Assembly: GCA_013390605.1 (NCBI GenBank)
Contig: JACAUB010000001.1
Coordinates: 4,142,675 to 4,206,674, forward strand
Source of the DNA: Bacteroidota bacterium
GTDB lineage: Bacteria > Bacteroidota > Bacteroidia > Bacteroidales > Cfx3-03
DNA length: 64,000 nucleotides
Reading direction: 5' to 3'
The position numbers and the translations under genes are program-made. Every line of letters starts with the position of its first letter. Positions within the stretch are counted from its first letter, which is position 1. The notes under the pieces are model-generated. The model saw only the letters and a program-made list of their open reading frames with translations, searched no databases and was not told where the DNA came from. This document shows, piece by piece, positions 43,901 to 52,684 of the stretch.

Positions 43901-45101
43901 CCGAAACCAAATCATTTGCATTATTATCAGGATAGTTATACAGGTTATTTCCATGAATATTTTTATTATAGGGAATACGCTCCGCTAAGTCGGCAAAAGC
44001 AACAATGTTTCTATTTTCGTTTACGGCAGGGCCAATGTTAGTAACCCAGACTTCAATCTTTGAAATGTTTACATTAGAAGTGATGATAGGCAGTGTTTTA
44101 AGAGCCTCGTCGTAATGATCTCTGAAATATTGAGAGATGAAAAAGTGTCTGTTCTCTTCATAATCGAGCGCTGCAAGTCGAAACTTAGTTGTTTGAGCCC
44201 CTCCCTGAACCGTAATATTTGACGTTTTACTCTTTTGCTGAGAGAATACTGTAGTGACAGTAGTTTTGCCAAACTGCATTTGGGTCTTAAGGCCAAAGAG
44301 ACTTTGATTTCCGGTTATAAGTGTTCCATTTAAAGGAAGGCTTACATCTCCGGCCTCTATCAGTTTAATAATCTCATCCTCTTTGCCTTCGTATTTTAAT
44401 TTAAGTTTATTCTCAAATTCGAAAGTGCTTTCTGTATTATAGTTGGTATTGAATTCAATCTTGTCGCCAATCTTTGCAGCCACACTCATCTGAATCTTTT
44501 CTTTGAAATCAAAGTTGGTTGTCCGACGATTACGGATACTGAGTGCCGGATTATTATTGCGGTTGGATAGTATTCCAAAACTTAGTTCGGCTGCACCCTG
44601 TGGCCTGATGTCGATAACATTACTTCCAAAAACCCGTTCAAATACATCCCCTCCTATTGTCATCTGTGGAACAGTGCGTAAGTTATCAGTCTGACCAGCA
44701 GTTTGAGACCGTTCAAACCAATAGTTGCGCAGCGCTCTTTCAGTATCATACTTCTGGTAATCTTTAAAGTCGAGTACCACTGGACGCCTGAACTCATAAT
44801 CACCTATTTTTCTGCGAATTGTGTACTCTTTGGCAATGGGATCGTATTCGAGTTCTTCGGTAATATTTGCAGGGTCTTTTAGAAATAACGGACTTTTTGA
44901 TCTACGCCCGCTTAATGTGTCGGTTTGATCTTTAAATGGAAAGCGCAGCTTTATACTATCTTTTTTTATAGTATCGTCATTACTTGTCAACAGCCGGGTA
45001 GATGGTCTTACCATCTTTTCAGCTGCATTTGATACCCAGACTACAGAGAGCACGAGTAGAGCAAAAGTAAATCCGAGTATATTTTTTATCAGACGCTCCA
45101 A
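37905..45101 (-). CDS. sprA: SprA (Sov), type IX secretion outer-membrane translocon
   Basis: A 2398-residue protein, the giant beta-barrel channel of the Bacteroidota type IX secretion system; in gliding species it is also needed for surface adhesin export. The N-terminal hydrophobic segment MERLIKNILGFTFALLVLSV is a signal sequence. Recognisable blocks are PQMTIGGDVFERVFGSNVID, RPQGAAELSFGILSNRNNNP and EKIQMSVAAKIGDKIEFNTN. The length and these blocks fit the SprA/Sov family closely. It lies 174 bases downstream of ruvA on the same strand, an order common in the phylum. The gene appears complete, with no internal stop. Confidence 0.96.
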   Translation of the reverse strand: MERLIKNILGFTFALLVLSVVWVSNAAEKMVRPSTRLLTSNDDTIKKDSIKLRFPFKDQTDTLSGRRSKSPLFLKDPANITEELEYDPIAKEYTIRRKIGDYEFRRPVVLDFKDYQKYDTERALRNYWFERSQTAGQTDNLRTVPQMTIGGDVFERVFGSNVIDIRPQGAAELSFGILSNRNNNPALSIRNRRTTNFDFKEKIQMSVAAKIGDKIEFNTNYNTESTFEFENKLKLKYEGKEDEIIKLIEAGDVSLPLNGTLITGNQSLFGLKTQMQFGKTTVTTVFSQQKSKTSNITVQGGAQTTKFRLAALDYEENRHFFISQYFRDHYDEALKTLPIITSNVNISKIEVWVTNIGPAVNENRNIVAFADLAERIPYNKNIHGNNLYNYPDNNANDLVSGLDINTVRNINGVSDYLTGTKRMTGGLDFEKVELARKLNPTEYSFNSKLGFISLNTTLSSNQVLAVAFQYTQLGDNKIYKVGEFSDENIGSSNCLVVKLLKSTALNSHIPMWNLMMKNVYNIGAYRINKQDFIFNILYAGNNNGVPTSYLSEGSSSIKGVPLLKVLNLDNLDVQYNPNPDGQFDFIDSAYYAGGTIQSSNGRIFFTVKEPFGNYLRSKLADPVLADKLCYDSLYTLPKSGAMQYPDKNKFILDGQYKSATGSEINLNAYNVPQGSVKVTAGGIPLAENIDYTVDYTLGRVRIINEGILNSGTPINISMENNAMFNVQTQTLLGARIDHRVNKDFNIGATIMNLSEKPLTPKTNFGNEPISNTIWGADFNYQHESRFLTRLVDKLPFISTKAPSKITMSGEFAQFLPGHSRTVGKAGTSYIDDFEGSKSTVDLKNPASWFLASTPQGQVQPDMFPEAAPGTGLRYGFNRALLSWYIIDPLFYDRRSSIRPRNIDRDELSRNSVRAVSEQEVFPNTDPPNNQPVNLPILNMAYYPSERGPYNFDVEGVAGLSAGIGSDGKLRYPETRWGGIMRKVETSDFDAANVEYIEFWMMDPFSENPNHKGGQIYLNLGDVSEDLLRDGRKGFENGLPATQDVINVDTTIWGRVPKIQALVQTFDNNVTARKYQDVGYDGLSDTDERTFFKGTYLDKISRLFGTTSEAYLSAEKDPANDDYHYFRGSDYDNDPNFGTISARYKRYTGAEANSPASEQSNELYSTQATNYPNTEDIDHDNTLNETERYFQYKIDLQPNHMNVGENYIADKRVASGIPLENGKVGEVTWYQFKIPIHSPDKVVGNIQDFRSIRFIRMFMKNFHEEVVCRFATFELVRGEWRAYDKSLLVNNAPLPTPDPTGFELSTVSFEENGNRQPIPYVIPPGIDREINYGTTNLQRLNEQAMVMRVKNLADGDARGSYKTTDFDFRRYKKLKMYVHGEKILANKELQKGDLTLFIRMGSDFTGNYYEYEMPITFTPWNVSNSDPYVIWPTANNIEITFEDLVNTKLLRNDMISRRTPGVSMISPFTVSSGDNKITVVGTPSVSDVKAFMIGIRNPRKILVNDKDDGDVKSAEIWVNELRLTDFNEKQAWAATGRISANLADLGDVTISGMHSTPGFGSIEKKVNERQLEAVTQFDFATNVELGKFLPEKSGIHVPLHFDYSESKNTPEFNPLDPDVDFQKQLSRLNKSQQDSLKNKTEDLTIRRNFNLINVHKERLTNANRSTKIYDPENFDFTYAYSEITHRNIDIDYDIQKTYRGGLGYNYTGNPKNFRPFENLGLISSVKALQAIKDFNFYLFPRAFSFRSDMNREYDVRLMRNKSDALVTIDPVYYKKWNWTRTYGLFWDLSQSLKVDFQANADAYINEPLGEINRNSDDFQRKRDSIKDEILRFGTLTNYVQTANVNYTLPFSKIWILDWINSTARYTGQFRWEASPKSLQPRLGNTIDNAAQKQLNATLRFSTLFNKWGLLRRVLAVEPGFGADNKQSKQPSNTKSGLSWNDLSIPAKTAVMLAKMLFSFKEFSFAYSDNNSMLLPGFTPTPDLLGNRWSDRAPGLGFIFGDQSDIRSNAVAYNWLSKDTLLNNPYQTRHNKTLTMKGRLEPIRNFIIDISADRSESSNHSEFFKAGSDGLFHTSSPQDNGNFSTTFLMIKTAFKTEDNNHISSTFNQFKKYRLQVAERLAKANPNWPGTYDQSGFPTGYGATSQEVLIPAFVAAYSGKNPDKVSLNAFPSIPMPNWRITYTGLSEMDFIKDIFQSITLSHSYQSSYSIGSYLSNLNYQETNGFPSLIENGNFISDKRIDGINLIEQFSPLLNIDMTWKNSLTSHLEFKRMRNLTLSFANNQLTEITLNEFLIGMGYKLKNMRFITVSETGRNAKVKSDLNIKVDLSIKDDKTVLRRIDQDINQISAGKRLISINISTDYQLSQRMNMRLFFDKTINEPYITTLSSTTSAGVSLTYMLSQ

Positions 45102-45275
45102 GACAATGTTTTTGATGAATATAAAAATTGGACTGAACCAATTACTGACTGAATGTGGACGAACGAATCATTCACATCAATCATAAAGAAGAGCAAATAA
45201 CTTAAATACACAAGCAAAATAAAACGATATAAACGGTAAAACAATACCCAAAGATTAATGTAATACTTTATGAGT

Positions 45276-45860
45276 TTATAGAATTTTCAGTGCCTGTTTT
45301 ATTAAATCTTCAACACTCATTATTCCCTCGCTTGTTTTCAATAATTTGTCGAGGGTCTTTTCGACCAAATTCTTCTGGAAACCCAACATTACTAAAGCAG
45401 ATAACGCTTCAGTGCGTGTTGTATTGTTAACTACCGAAGGAATATCCTCAATTATTCCCTCCTTATCGATTTTATCGAAAAGATCAATTACTATTCGTTG
45501 TGCCGATTTAAGACCTATCCCCTTCACTTTTTGCAATACACCTGCATCACGATTTGTGATAGCTTGTTTAATCTCATACGTACTTAATGAAGATAAAATC
45601 AAACGAGCTGTATTTGAACCAACCCCTGATACTGTAATGAGTAATCTAAAAAGACGACGTTCATTTTCATCCGCAAAACCATATAATAGTTGTGCATCTT
45701 CTCTTACAACATGATGGACTAATATACGCCCTTGTGGTTTATCTTTTAACTTGGTGAATGTATTCAGAGAAACATGGAGGTAGTAACCTACTCCGTGACA
45801 GTCAACCACAATATAAGCTGGATTGATTTCTGTAAACCGGCCTTCAAAATAATCATACAT
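45276..45860 (-). CDS. ruvA: RuvA, Holliday junction branch migration subunit
   Basis: A 194-residue protein that forms the tetramer recognising Holliday junctions and directs the RuvB motor. Domain I (about 1-65) has MYDYFEGRFTEINPAYIVVD, domain II (about 70-140) has two helix-hairpin-helix blocks (LLITVSGVGSNTARLILSSL, VLQKVKGIGLKSAQRIVIDL), and domain III (about 150-194) ends EGIMSVEDLIKQALKIL. Length is normal. A -7-like TATTTTTG at 45894-45887 could serve it. It lies next to sprA on the same strand. Confidence 0.97.
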   Translation of the reverse strand: MYDYFEGRFTEINPAYIVVDCHGVGYYLHVSLNTFTKLKDKPQGRILVHHVVREDAQLLYGFADENERRLFRLLITVSGVGSNTARLILSSLSTYEIKQAITNRDAGVLQKVKGIGLKSAQRIVIDLFDKIDKEGIIEDIPSVVNNTTRTEALSALVMLGFQKNLVEKTLDKLLKTSEGIMSVEDLIKQALKIL

Positions 45861-46090
45861 ACCTCAAATCTTTTTACTGATGGCAACAAAAATAACATTT
45901 TTATTCCACAGCATATACGAATATCAATATCTATTGTGTACTATTTAAAGCAAAAAGACTCTGAAAAAACAAGAATTAACATACCCTTCTTTGCACCTGT
46001 TTTTTTTATATTCTTTGTTCATTTGTATAAACAGAAACTTTAAATTTACACCCAATTACTTTTTCTATTCACACAACATTTTTACTCTTC

Positions 46091-48619
46091 ATGAAACCCC
46101 TTACACAACTTGGAATTGCTATTTCACTTTTCTTAGCATTAAGCATTACCGCAATCCCTGCTACTGCACAAAAGAAAACTGATAAACCCATTACTCCTCA
46201 GGCACAAAATCCTGCTACACTAGGAACGCCACAGACTCCTCCAACTACTCCTCAAAAAACACAAAAGCCCTACAAAGAAGTCATTACTGCCAAAGCAAAA
46301 ACAAGTAAAGGACTCTTTACTGTTCATAAAGTTGAGGATAAATTTTATTTTGAGATTGCTGATTCATTAATGAATCGCGAATTTATGGCAATCACACGTA
46401 TTTCAAAAACTACAGCAGGAGCAGGCTTTGGTGGTGAAATGGCGAATCAATCGGTGCTCTATTTCGAAAAAGGACCCGAAAATAAAATCTTTCTCCGTTC
46501 TTCTTTAGTTGTAAACATAGCAGCCGATCCAAATCAACCTTTAGCACAAGCTGTTAAAAATTCAAACGTCGACCCTATTGTTGCGGTATTTGATATTAAA
46601 ACGCTTGGTAAAGATTCAACCGGTGTGGTTATTGAAGTAACAGATTTCTTTAAAAGTGAGAATGCGGTTATTAGTATGGAAAACCGTACAAAAACTCAAT
46701 ATAAACTGGGAATGGCGATGAACGATCGTATTTTCATTGAAAGTATGCATAGTTACCCTATCAACACCGAAGTTAAAGTTTTAAAGACATTCAGCATCAA
46801 CAACACTCCTTCCGTACCAACTCCAGGAAGAGGGTTAGATAGAACACTTCCGGCTGCCGATGCAGGTGCTGCAACATTCGAATTCAACATATCTATGCTA
46901 TTACTTCCTAAAGAGCCCATGCACCGCAGAGCCTTTGATGCACGCGTTGGATTCTTTGCGAACAGTTTTACTTCGTTCGATGAAAACAAACAGGGTTCAG
47001 AAAAAGAAGTCTTTGCTGTTAGATGGAGACTGGAACCTAAACCTGCCGATGTTGAAAAAATGAAACGTGGAGAATTGGTTGAACCAGTAAAACCCATTGT
47101 CTATTATATCGACCCTTCTACACCTAAAAAATGGAGGAAATACCTTATCCAGGGCATCGAAGACTGGAATGTAGCCTTTGAACAGGCGGGATGGAAAAAT
47201 GCCGTAAAGGCTTATGAATGGCCTGAAAATGACTCTACCATGAGCCTTGAAGATGCGCGCTATTCGGCTATCCGCTATTTTGCTGCTGATATCGAAAATG
47301 CATATGGCCCCAACGTTCACGATCCCCGAAGTGGTGAAATTCTGGAAAGCCATGTTGGCTGGTATAATGATATTGTAAAACGACTTTACAAATGGTACCT
47401 CATCCAAACTGCAGCTGTTGATCCTCGCGCTAAGAATAAAGAATACGATGAAGAGTTGATGGGACGACTGATGCGTTATGTAGCCTGTCATGAAGTAGGC
47501 CATACTTTAGGGCTTCGCCATAATTTTGCTGCCAGTTGGTCTATTCCGGTTGAGAAACTAAGAGACAATGAATTTGTGAAAAAGTATGGACATTCTGCCT
47601 CAATAATGGACTATTCACGTTTCAACTATGTAGCTCAACCTGAAGATGGAATAACTGATCTCATCCCTCGTATTGCTGTCTATGACAAATGGGCAATAGA
47701 ATGGGGTTATAAACCAGTTTTTGATGTTAAAGATGCCAAAGCAGAGAAATTAGTACTTAATAAATGGGTTCGCTCCCATGAAACAGATCCTATGTATCTA
47801 TTTGGAAGTGAGTCGAGTTCCTATGACCCTAGATTCCAAAGCGAAGATATTGGCAACAATGCTATGAAAGCAGGCGAATATGGTATTAAAAACCTAAAAA
47901 GAATTCTTCCTCATCTTATTGAATGGACTAAAGAAGATGGCGAAAACTATACTAATCTCGCGACGATGTATGGTGAACTTATTGCACAGTTTTCAAGATA
48001 TATGGGACATGCAGCAAAGAACGTTGGAGGAGTTTATGAAACACCGAAAACCTTTGATATGCCAGGTGCTCAATTTGAAGCTGTCCCTCGTACTACACAG
48101 AAAGAAGCTGTTGCGTTCTTAATTAAAAACGTTTTCGACACTCCTCTTTGGCTGCAGGATAAAAACATCATGAGTTATATTTCACATACGGGGGGATTAG
48201 AATACATTGCTCCTATTCAAGATAATGTATTAAGTAATGTTTTATCTTCTCAAAAGTTGTATACACTGGCAATAAATTATGGTGCAAACAATCAAAACTA
48301 CGCTGTTGATGAGTTGTTGCAAGATCTTAAGAAAGGGATCTGGACAGAGTTACCTACAAGAAAATCTGTCGATTTTTGTCGTCGTAACCTTCAGAAGGTC
48401 TATGTAGAAAAGCTATTATCCATGATAGAACCTGGAGATCAAGGAAATATGCAAAACGCAATCAGCTCAAAGAGTGATGTTTATTCAATTGTCAAAAGCC
48501 ATCTTAGATCGTTAATGAGTGAACTCAAGCAAGCTTCTGCAACTACTGTTGACCGTGGAACCAAGGCGCATTGGGCAGATTTAGCCGATAGGATAGATAA
48601 GGTATTAAACAAAAAATAA
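46091..48619 (+). CDS. exported zinc metalloprotease (DUF5117/DUF5118/DUF4953)
   Basis: An 842-residue exported protease. After a signal peptide (MKPLTQLGIAISLFLALSIT) and a Pro/Thr-rich linker (about 25-60) come the DUF5118 and DUF5117 regions (RISKTTAGAGFGGEMANQSV), then the catalytic domain with HEVGHTLGLRH (His467, Glu468, His471, His477) and a Met-turn SIMDY (Met506). This is the metzincin pattern HExxHxxGxxH. The family is common in Bacteroidota; its substrate is unknown. It is a single gene with a clear terminator downstream at 48642-48680. Confidence 0.9.
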   Translation: MKPLTQLGIAISLFLALSITAIPATAQKKTDKPITPQAQNPATLGTPQTPPTTPQKTQKPYKEVITAKAKTSKGLFTVHKVEDKFYFEIADSLMNREFMAITRISKTTAGAGFGGEMANQSVLYFEKGPENKIFLRSSLVVNIAADPNQPLAQAVKNSNVDPIVAVFDIKTLGKDSTGVVIEVTDFFKSENAVISMENRTKTQYKLGMAMNDRIFIESMHSYPINTEVKVLKTFSINNTPSVPTPGRGLDRTLPAADAGAATFEFNISMLLLPKEPMHRRAFDARVGFFANSFTSFDENKQGSEKEVFAVRWRLEPKPADVEKMKRGELVEPVKPIVYYIDPSTPKKWRKYLIQGIEDWNVAFEQAGWKNAVKAYEWPENDSTMSLEDARYSAIRYFAADIENAYGPNVHDPRSGEILESHVGWYNDIVKRLYKWYLIQTAAVDPRAKNKEYDEELMGRLMRYVACHEVGHTLGLRHNFAASWSIPVEKLRDNEFVKKYGHSASIMDYSRFNYVAQPEDGITDLIPRIAVYDKWAIEWGYKPVFDVKDAKAEKLVLNKWVRSHETDPMYLFGSESSSYDPRFQSEDIGNNAMKAGEYGIKNLKRILPHLIEWTKEDGENYTNLATMYGELIAQFSRYMGHAAKNVGGVYETPKTFDMPGAQFEAVPRTTQKEAVAFLIKNVFDTPLWLQDKNIMSYISHTGGLEYIAPIQDNVLSNVLSSQKLYTLAINYGANNQNYAVDELLQDLKKGIWTELPTRKSVDFCRRNLQKVYVEKLLSMIEPGDQGNMQNAISSKSDVYSIVKSHLRSLMSELKQASATTVDRGTKAHWADLADRIDKVLNKK

Positions 48620-48641
48620 AGTTCTGATATTATATCTTTTC

Positions 48642-48685
48642 AAAAAGAGGTTATCCGATATTTCGTGATAGCCTCTTTTTTTGTT
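48642..48685 (+). terminator. intrinsic terminator of the metalloprotease gene
   Basis: AAAAAGAGGTTATC (48642-48655) pairs with GATAGCCTCTTTTT (48667-48680) over 14 positions with one G-U pair and an 11-base loop, ending in a T-rich run. Confidence 0.85.
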
Positions 48686-49377
48686 TTTAGTCCATCAAAA
48701 CAGCAATAATCCTGCTTATTTTAACTATGGTTCAAAATCTATTCAAATAAGAATCAATGCAGATCATACTATTATGATAAATCTGCCCCCAGTCATGTAT
48801 GATGTTTATAGTTTATGTATACCTGAAGCGTATCTAATAGGTATACTGTAAACGGAGTAAGTACCTATCAGATACCTGACGTCTATCTTTCAATGATAGG
48901 TGTTACCATAGATGTATGATAATAGTAGAATCTGATTCCGGGACTTTTCTATTTAATATCGAAGAGACCGAATTCACAATAGAAATCCAATTATATCATC
49001 TCCCATTCGAACTTTTTTACTACCGTTTGTATTCTTATAGAGTACACTAAGTTACTAATTTTTAGTATCAATAATTTATTGGGTACAAAATCTAAAGAGC
49101 ATTAATTAACCAGTAAAAAACTTTGATTAACGTTTAATTTGTTGTTATTTTGTGATTGTGTATTTTCAGATCGAAAAAACATATCAAAGTTACATTTTTT
49201 TCATTGGAGTGGCGGCTCTATACTCTGTAATAAAATATTCTGTTGCTATATTCTCTATTAGCAATACGTTAATATTTTAATTAGTTTTCATATTTCTATC
49301 TTTTTTAAAATTATCTAACAGCCTACTCATATCAATTGTGTTTTTAAAATACGCTATTTAAGTAAATCGAACACACC
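48686..49377. other. 692-base gap with short inverted repeats, no gene
   Basis: No supported reading frame. It contains two inverted repeats at 48817-48846 and 48863-48901 and a short repeat also seen at 8168-8188. The right part must carry the promoter of the GH3 gene, but no clear -33/-7 pair was found. Confidence 0.45.
48817..48901. repeat. paired inverted repeats GTATACCT and ACCTATC
   Basis: GTATACCT (48817-48824) is inverted as AGGTATAC (48839-48846), and ACCTATC (48863-48869) is inverted as GATAGGT (48895-48901). The segments acctgaagcgtatct and acctgacgtctatct are also an imperfect direct repeat about 54 bases apart. ATACCTGACG recurs in inverted form at 8179-8188. Confidence 0.5.
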
Positions 49378-51813
49378 ATGAAAAAATCATTTATCAGCTT
49401 TACAAAGATTTTCCTGTTTGGAATATCTATTGTATCAATTATTGCTTGTAAAAACAATGCAAACCCTAAATTAGGTGATAGTCCTATTAAAAAAGTTGTC
49501 GCTGCTATGACACTGGAAGAGAAAGCCAACTTTGTTGTTGGAATGGGAATGAAGTTTGATATTCCTGACTCAATATTAAAGAAAATGCCAGGTGGGAAAA
49601 ATCCATTTACGCCTGGTGAAGACAAAAAGAAGGAATCAGGACCCGTTGTTGGAACTACCGAGGTTCTCGTTCCCGGAGCTGCTGGAACTACGTTTGAATT
49701 AGCCCGACTTGGCATTACATCCATGGTGCTCTCTGATGGTCCTGCCGGACTACGAATAGCTCCAATGCGCAAAAATGATAAAGCTACCTATTATTGCACA
49801 GCATTTCCGGTGGCTACCGTTCTGGCTTCCACCTGGGACACCGAACTGGTTAACAAAGTAGGACAGGCAATGGGCAACGAAGTTCATGAGTATGGAGCTG
49901 ATATATTATTAGCTCCAGCTATTAATATTCATCGAAATCCTTTGTGCGGTCGTAATTTCGAATACTATTCCGAAGATCCTTTGGTAGCCGGTAAAATCGC
50001 TGCTGCCATGATAAAAGGTGTTCAGTCGAATGGCGTTGGTACCTCACTAAAACATTTTGCTGCTAACAATCAGGAGACAAACAGAAACACGGTTAACACA
50101 ATTGTAAGCGAAAGAGCTTTACGTGAAATCTACCTGGAAGGCTTCCGCATTGCTGTTGAAGAGGCACAGCCATGGACGGTTATGTCATCATATAATAAAA
50201 TCAATGGTACTTATACTTCAGAAAGTAATGACCTATTAACAAAAGTATTGCGCGATGACTGGGGTTTCAAAGGATTTGTTATGACAGATTGGTTTGGAGG
50301 CAAAGATGCCGTCGCTCAAATGAAAGCCGGAAACGACATGTTACAACCAGGCACTCCTAATCAAACACAAGCTATTATCAAGGCGGTAAAAGAGGGGAAA
50401 CTGGATCAGAAAATTCTGGATCAGAATGTAGAACGAATTCTAACTGTTCTCCAGGAGTCACCACGTTTCAAAAAGTATAACTATTCTAATAAACCTGATC
50501 TGAAAGCTCATGCATTGGTAACCCGCCAGGCAGCCACCGATGGAATGGTGTTGTTAAAGAATGATAAAGAGGCGCTTCCATTTGTTAAGAGTATCAAAAA
50601 AATTGCAGCCTTTGGAAAAACATCTTATGAAATCATTAAAGGTGGAACAGGAAGTGGAGATGTAAATGTTGCATACAGCGTATCTCTTGTAGAAGGTTTT
50701 AAAAATGCAGGATATGCAATTGACGAATCGCTTTCAACCTCATATCTTAAATACATTAAAGATGAATACAAAAAAGCACCTAAACCAAAAAATCCAATAG
50801 AATTGATGATGGGTGGAAAACCACGGATTTCTGAGATGGTTGTAGATGCAAAGATGGCTGAGAAGATGGCTGCTGAAAATGATATAGCATTGATCACCAT
50901 TGGTCGTAATGCAGGAGAAGGTGCAGACCGGAAGGTAGAAGGCGATTTCAATTTAACAGACAAAGAGCAATCTTTAATTAAAACAGTATCGCAAGCTTTC
51001 CAGGCTAAAGGGAAAAAAGCGATCGTTATCCTTAATGTTGGTGGTGTAATTGAAGTAGCCAGTTGGAGAAAACTACCCGATGCTATTTTATTGGCTTGGC
51101 AGCCAGGACAAGAGGCCGGAAATTCTATTGCAGATGTAATTAGCGGAAAAGTTAATCCTTCAGGAAAACTCACCTCTACATTCCCAAACCAATATGCGGA
51201 TGTTCCTTCTGCAAAGAACTTCCCGGGAATTGAGTTACCAGATACAAATAAAGTCAAAGCACCAGTATCTTTTATGATCGGAAAACCTTCAGAGGTTGTT
51301 TATGCTGAGGATATTTATGTAGGCTATCGTTATTACAACACCTTTAATGTGAACACAGCTTACGAGTTTGGTTATGGATTATCATATACTCAATTTGTTT
51401 ATAGCAACTTAAAAATCAGTTCGACCGAATTTAAAGACAAACTAACGGTATCCGTAGAAGTTAAAAACACTGGTAAAGTAGCAGGTCGCGAAGTTGTTCA
51501 ACTCTATCTGGGAGCTCCTGCAGGTAAACTAAATAAACCAGCTGAAGAGTTAAAAGGCTTTGGAAAGACGAAACTTCTAAAACCAGGGGAAACTGAAACT
51601 TTAAGCTTTGAACTTACCTCAAAAGAGTTAGCATCATTTAATGAGGCTTCATCTTCATGGATAGCTGATGCCGGAAAATATATGGTGAAAGTTGGTGCTT
51701 CTTCGAAAGACATTCGCCAAACCGGAACATTTATGGTTAAGAATGAGATTACGGTAAAAAAAGTTAGTAAGGCGCTCACCCCAACACGTGAAATTAAAAA
51801 GCTCTATAAGTAA
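49378..51813 (+). CDS. GH3 family glycosidase (beta-glucosidase type) lipoprotein
   Basis: An 811-residue enzyme with a lipoprotein signal (MKKSFISFTKIFLFGISIVS, lipobox IIAC). The N-terminal barrel carries KHFAANNQETNRNTVNTIVS and the nucleophile Asp304 in FKGFVMTDWFGG. The C-terminal GH3 sandwich has VLNVGGVIEVASWRKLPDAI and AWQPGQEAGNSIADVISGKV, and a fibronectin-III-like domain closes the protein (VSVEVKNTGKVAGREVVQLY). GH3 enzymes release terminal beta-linked glucose, xylose or similar sugars. It is a stand-alone gene outside the PUL; the true sugar is not clear. Confidence 0.93.
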   Translation: MKKSFISFTKIFLFGISIVSIIACKNNANPKLGDSPIKKVVAAMTLEEKANFVVGMGMKFDIPDSILKKMPGGKNPFTPGEDKKKESGPVVGTTEVLVPGAAGTTFELARLGITSMVLSDGPAGLRIAPMRKNDKATYYCTAFPVATVLASTWDTELVNKVGQAMGNEVHEYGADILLAPAINIHRNPLCGRNFEYYSEDPLVAGKIAAAMIKGVQSNGVGTSLKHFAANNQETNRNTVNTIVSERALREIYLEGFRIAVEEAQPWTVMSSYNKINGTYTSESNDLLTKVLRDDWGFKGFVMTDWFGGKDAVAQMKAGNDMLQPGTPNQTQAIIKAVKEGKLDQKILDQNVERILTVLQESPRFKKYNYSNKPDLKAHALVTRQAATDGMVLLKNDKEALPFVKSIKKIAAFGKTSYEIIKGGTGSGDVNVAYSVSLVEGFKNAGYAIDESLSTSYLKYIKDEYKKAPKPKNPIELMMGGKPRISEMVVDAKMAEKMAAENDIALITIGRNAGEGADRKVEGDFNLTDKEQSLIKTVSQAFQAKGKKAIVILNVGGVIEVASWRKLPDAILLAWQPGQEAGNSIADVISGKVNPSGKLTSTFPNQYADVPSAKNFPGIELPDTNKVKAPVSFMIGKPSEVVYAEDIYVGYRYYNTFNVNTAYEFGYGLSYTQFVYSNLKISSTEFKDKLTVSVEVKNTGKVAGREVVQLYLGAPAGKLNKPAEELKGFGKTKLLKPGETETLSFELTSKELASFNEASSSWIADAGKYMVKVGASSKDIRQTGTFMVKNEITVKKVSKALTPTREIKKLYK

Positions 51814-51849
51814 TTATTTTTCAACATATTTCTGAAATTCACATAATGA

Positions 51850-51883
51850 AAAGGCCGCTATCGGGATATTGATAGCGACCTTT
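51850..51883. terminator. bidirectional terminator between GH3 and the Fe-S operon
   Basis: AAAGGCCGCTATC (51850-51862) pairs with GATAGCGACCTTT (51871-51883) over 12 of 13 positions with an 8-base loop. It lies between convergent genes and has A-rich and T-rich flanks. Confidence 0.7.
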
Positions 51884-51910
51884 CTATTTATGCTGAGTAT
51901 TTTAAATTGT

Positions 51911-52606
51911 TTATCCGATTAATAAACCCTCAATTCTAACCTTATAACTTCCGTCACTCAGTTTAGTCACAGCATTTACTAAACCACTATGTCTCCATTG
52001 AAGCATGCAACGACGAGGTAAAAACCAGTATCGTTTTCCTATTTCAATTTTTTCTTTCGTTTCTTTAATAATCCCTTCATAAGCTTGAGAGACATAATAT
52101 CCTATATCAACAAATCCTTCAGAGCGGGGCTTCAAAGGACCTGTGACATTCCAGTATATCACTCCATTTCTTGCATCAACACCTGATACAACACCACAAT
52201 GGGTAATCGGACAACCGCATGACATTCCCATGGGGCGACCAATCATTACATCTCCTTTTTTAACACCCAGTTCTTTTACTAATGTTGGATTATAGGGCAG
52301 AATGGTCTCTTTGGGTCCCGGTTCGTTTGGAAAACAATCTAAAATAAAATCAAAATCTCTTTTTAAATTATCCTTCCAATCAAGCTTATCGCCCATACCC
52401 ACACCTTCCTTAGCGCAGATAAAACACTCTTTTGAACTTTTATTATTCTCTAATTTATCGGCAATATGAATACAATGTTTTAATTCTTCTTCGCCTTTGT
52501 CTACCTTATTTGCAAATTCATTACAACTTTTAGATCCGCATGCGCCACAATCTAATTTAGGAAGCATTTCAAATGATTTGCTTTGTGTTACTGTGTTAGT
52601 TTCCAT
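51911..52606 (-). CDS. multi-cysteine Fe-S protein (FeS domain)
   Basis: A 231-residue cytoplasmic protein. Cys20, Cys23, Cys28 and Cys45 (LDCGACGSKSCNEFA, LKHC) have the CxxCx4Cx16C spacing of the PF04060-type 4Fe-4S domain, known from RnfB and corrinoid Fe-S proteins. Further Cys occur at 61/64 (ECFICAKEG), 130/132/137 (SCGCPITHC) and 200 (PRRCMLQW), so it may hold a second metal site. The remainder is not recognised. It is the last gene of an operon that contains NifS, a GTPase and an ABC ATPase, and it may be the scaffold or the electron carrier of that system. Confidence 0.8.
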   Translation of the reverse strand: METNTVTQSKSFEMLPKLDCGACGSKSCNEFANKVDKGEEELKHCIHIADKLENNKSSKECFICAKEGVGMGDKLDWKDNLKRDFDFILDCFPNEPGPKETILPYNPTLVKELGVKKGDVMIGRPMGMSCGCPITHCGVVSGVDARNGVIYWNVTGPLKPRSEGFVDIGYYVSQAYEGIIKETKEKIEIGKRYWFLPRRCMLQWRHSGLVNAVTKLSDGSYKVRIEGLLIG

Positions 52607-52684
52607 TTTTAATATTTTTATTTGAGATTCAAAATGTTAGCACTGAGAAAATCACAATGATTGATTTCTTTAATATTTTCATTA

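Noticed and set aside
38140..44694. Many plus-strand frames within sprA, up to 125 codons
   Set aside because: They are antisense shadows of a conserved 2398-residue protein and lack family features.
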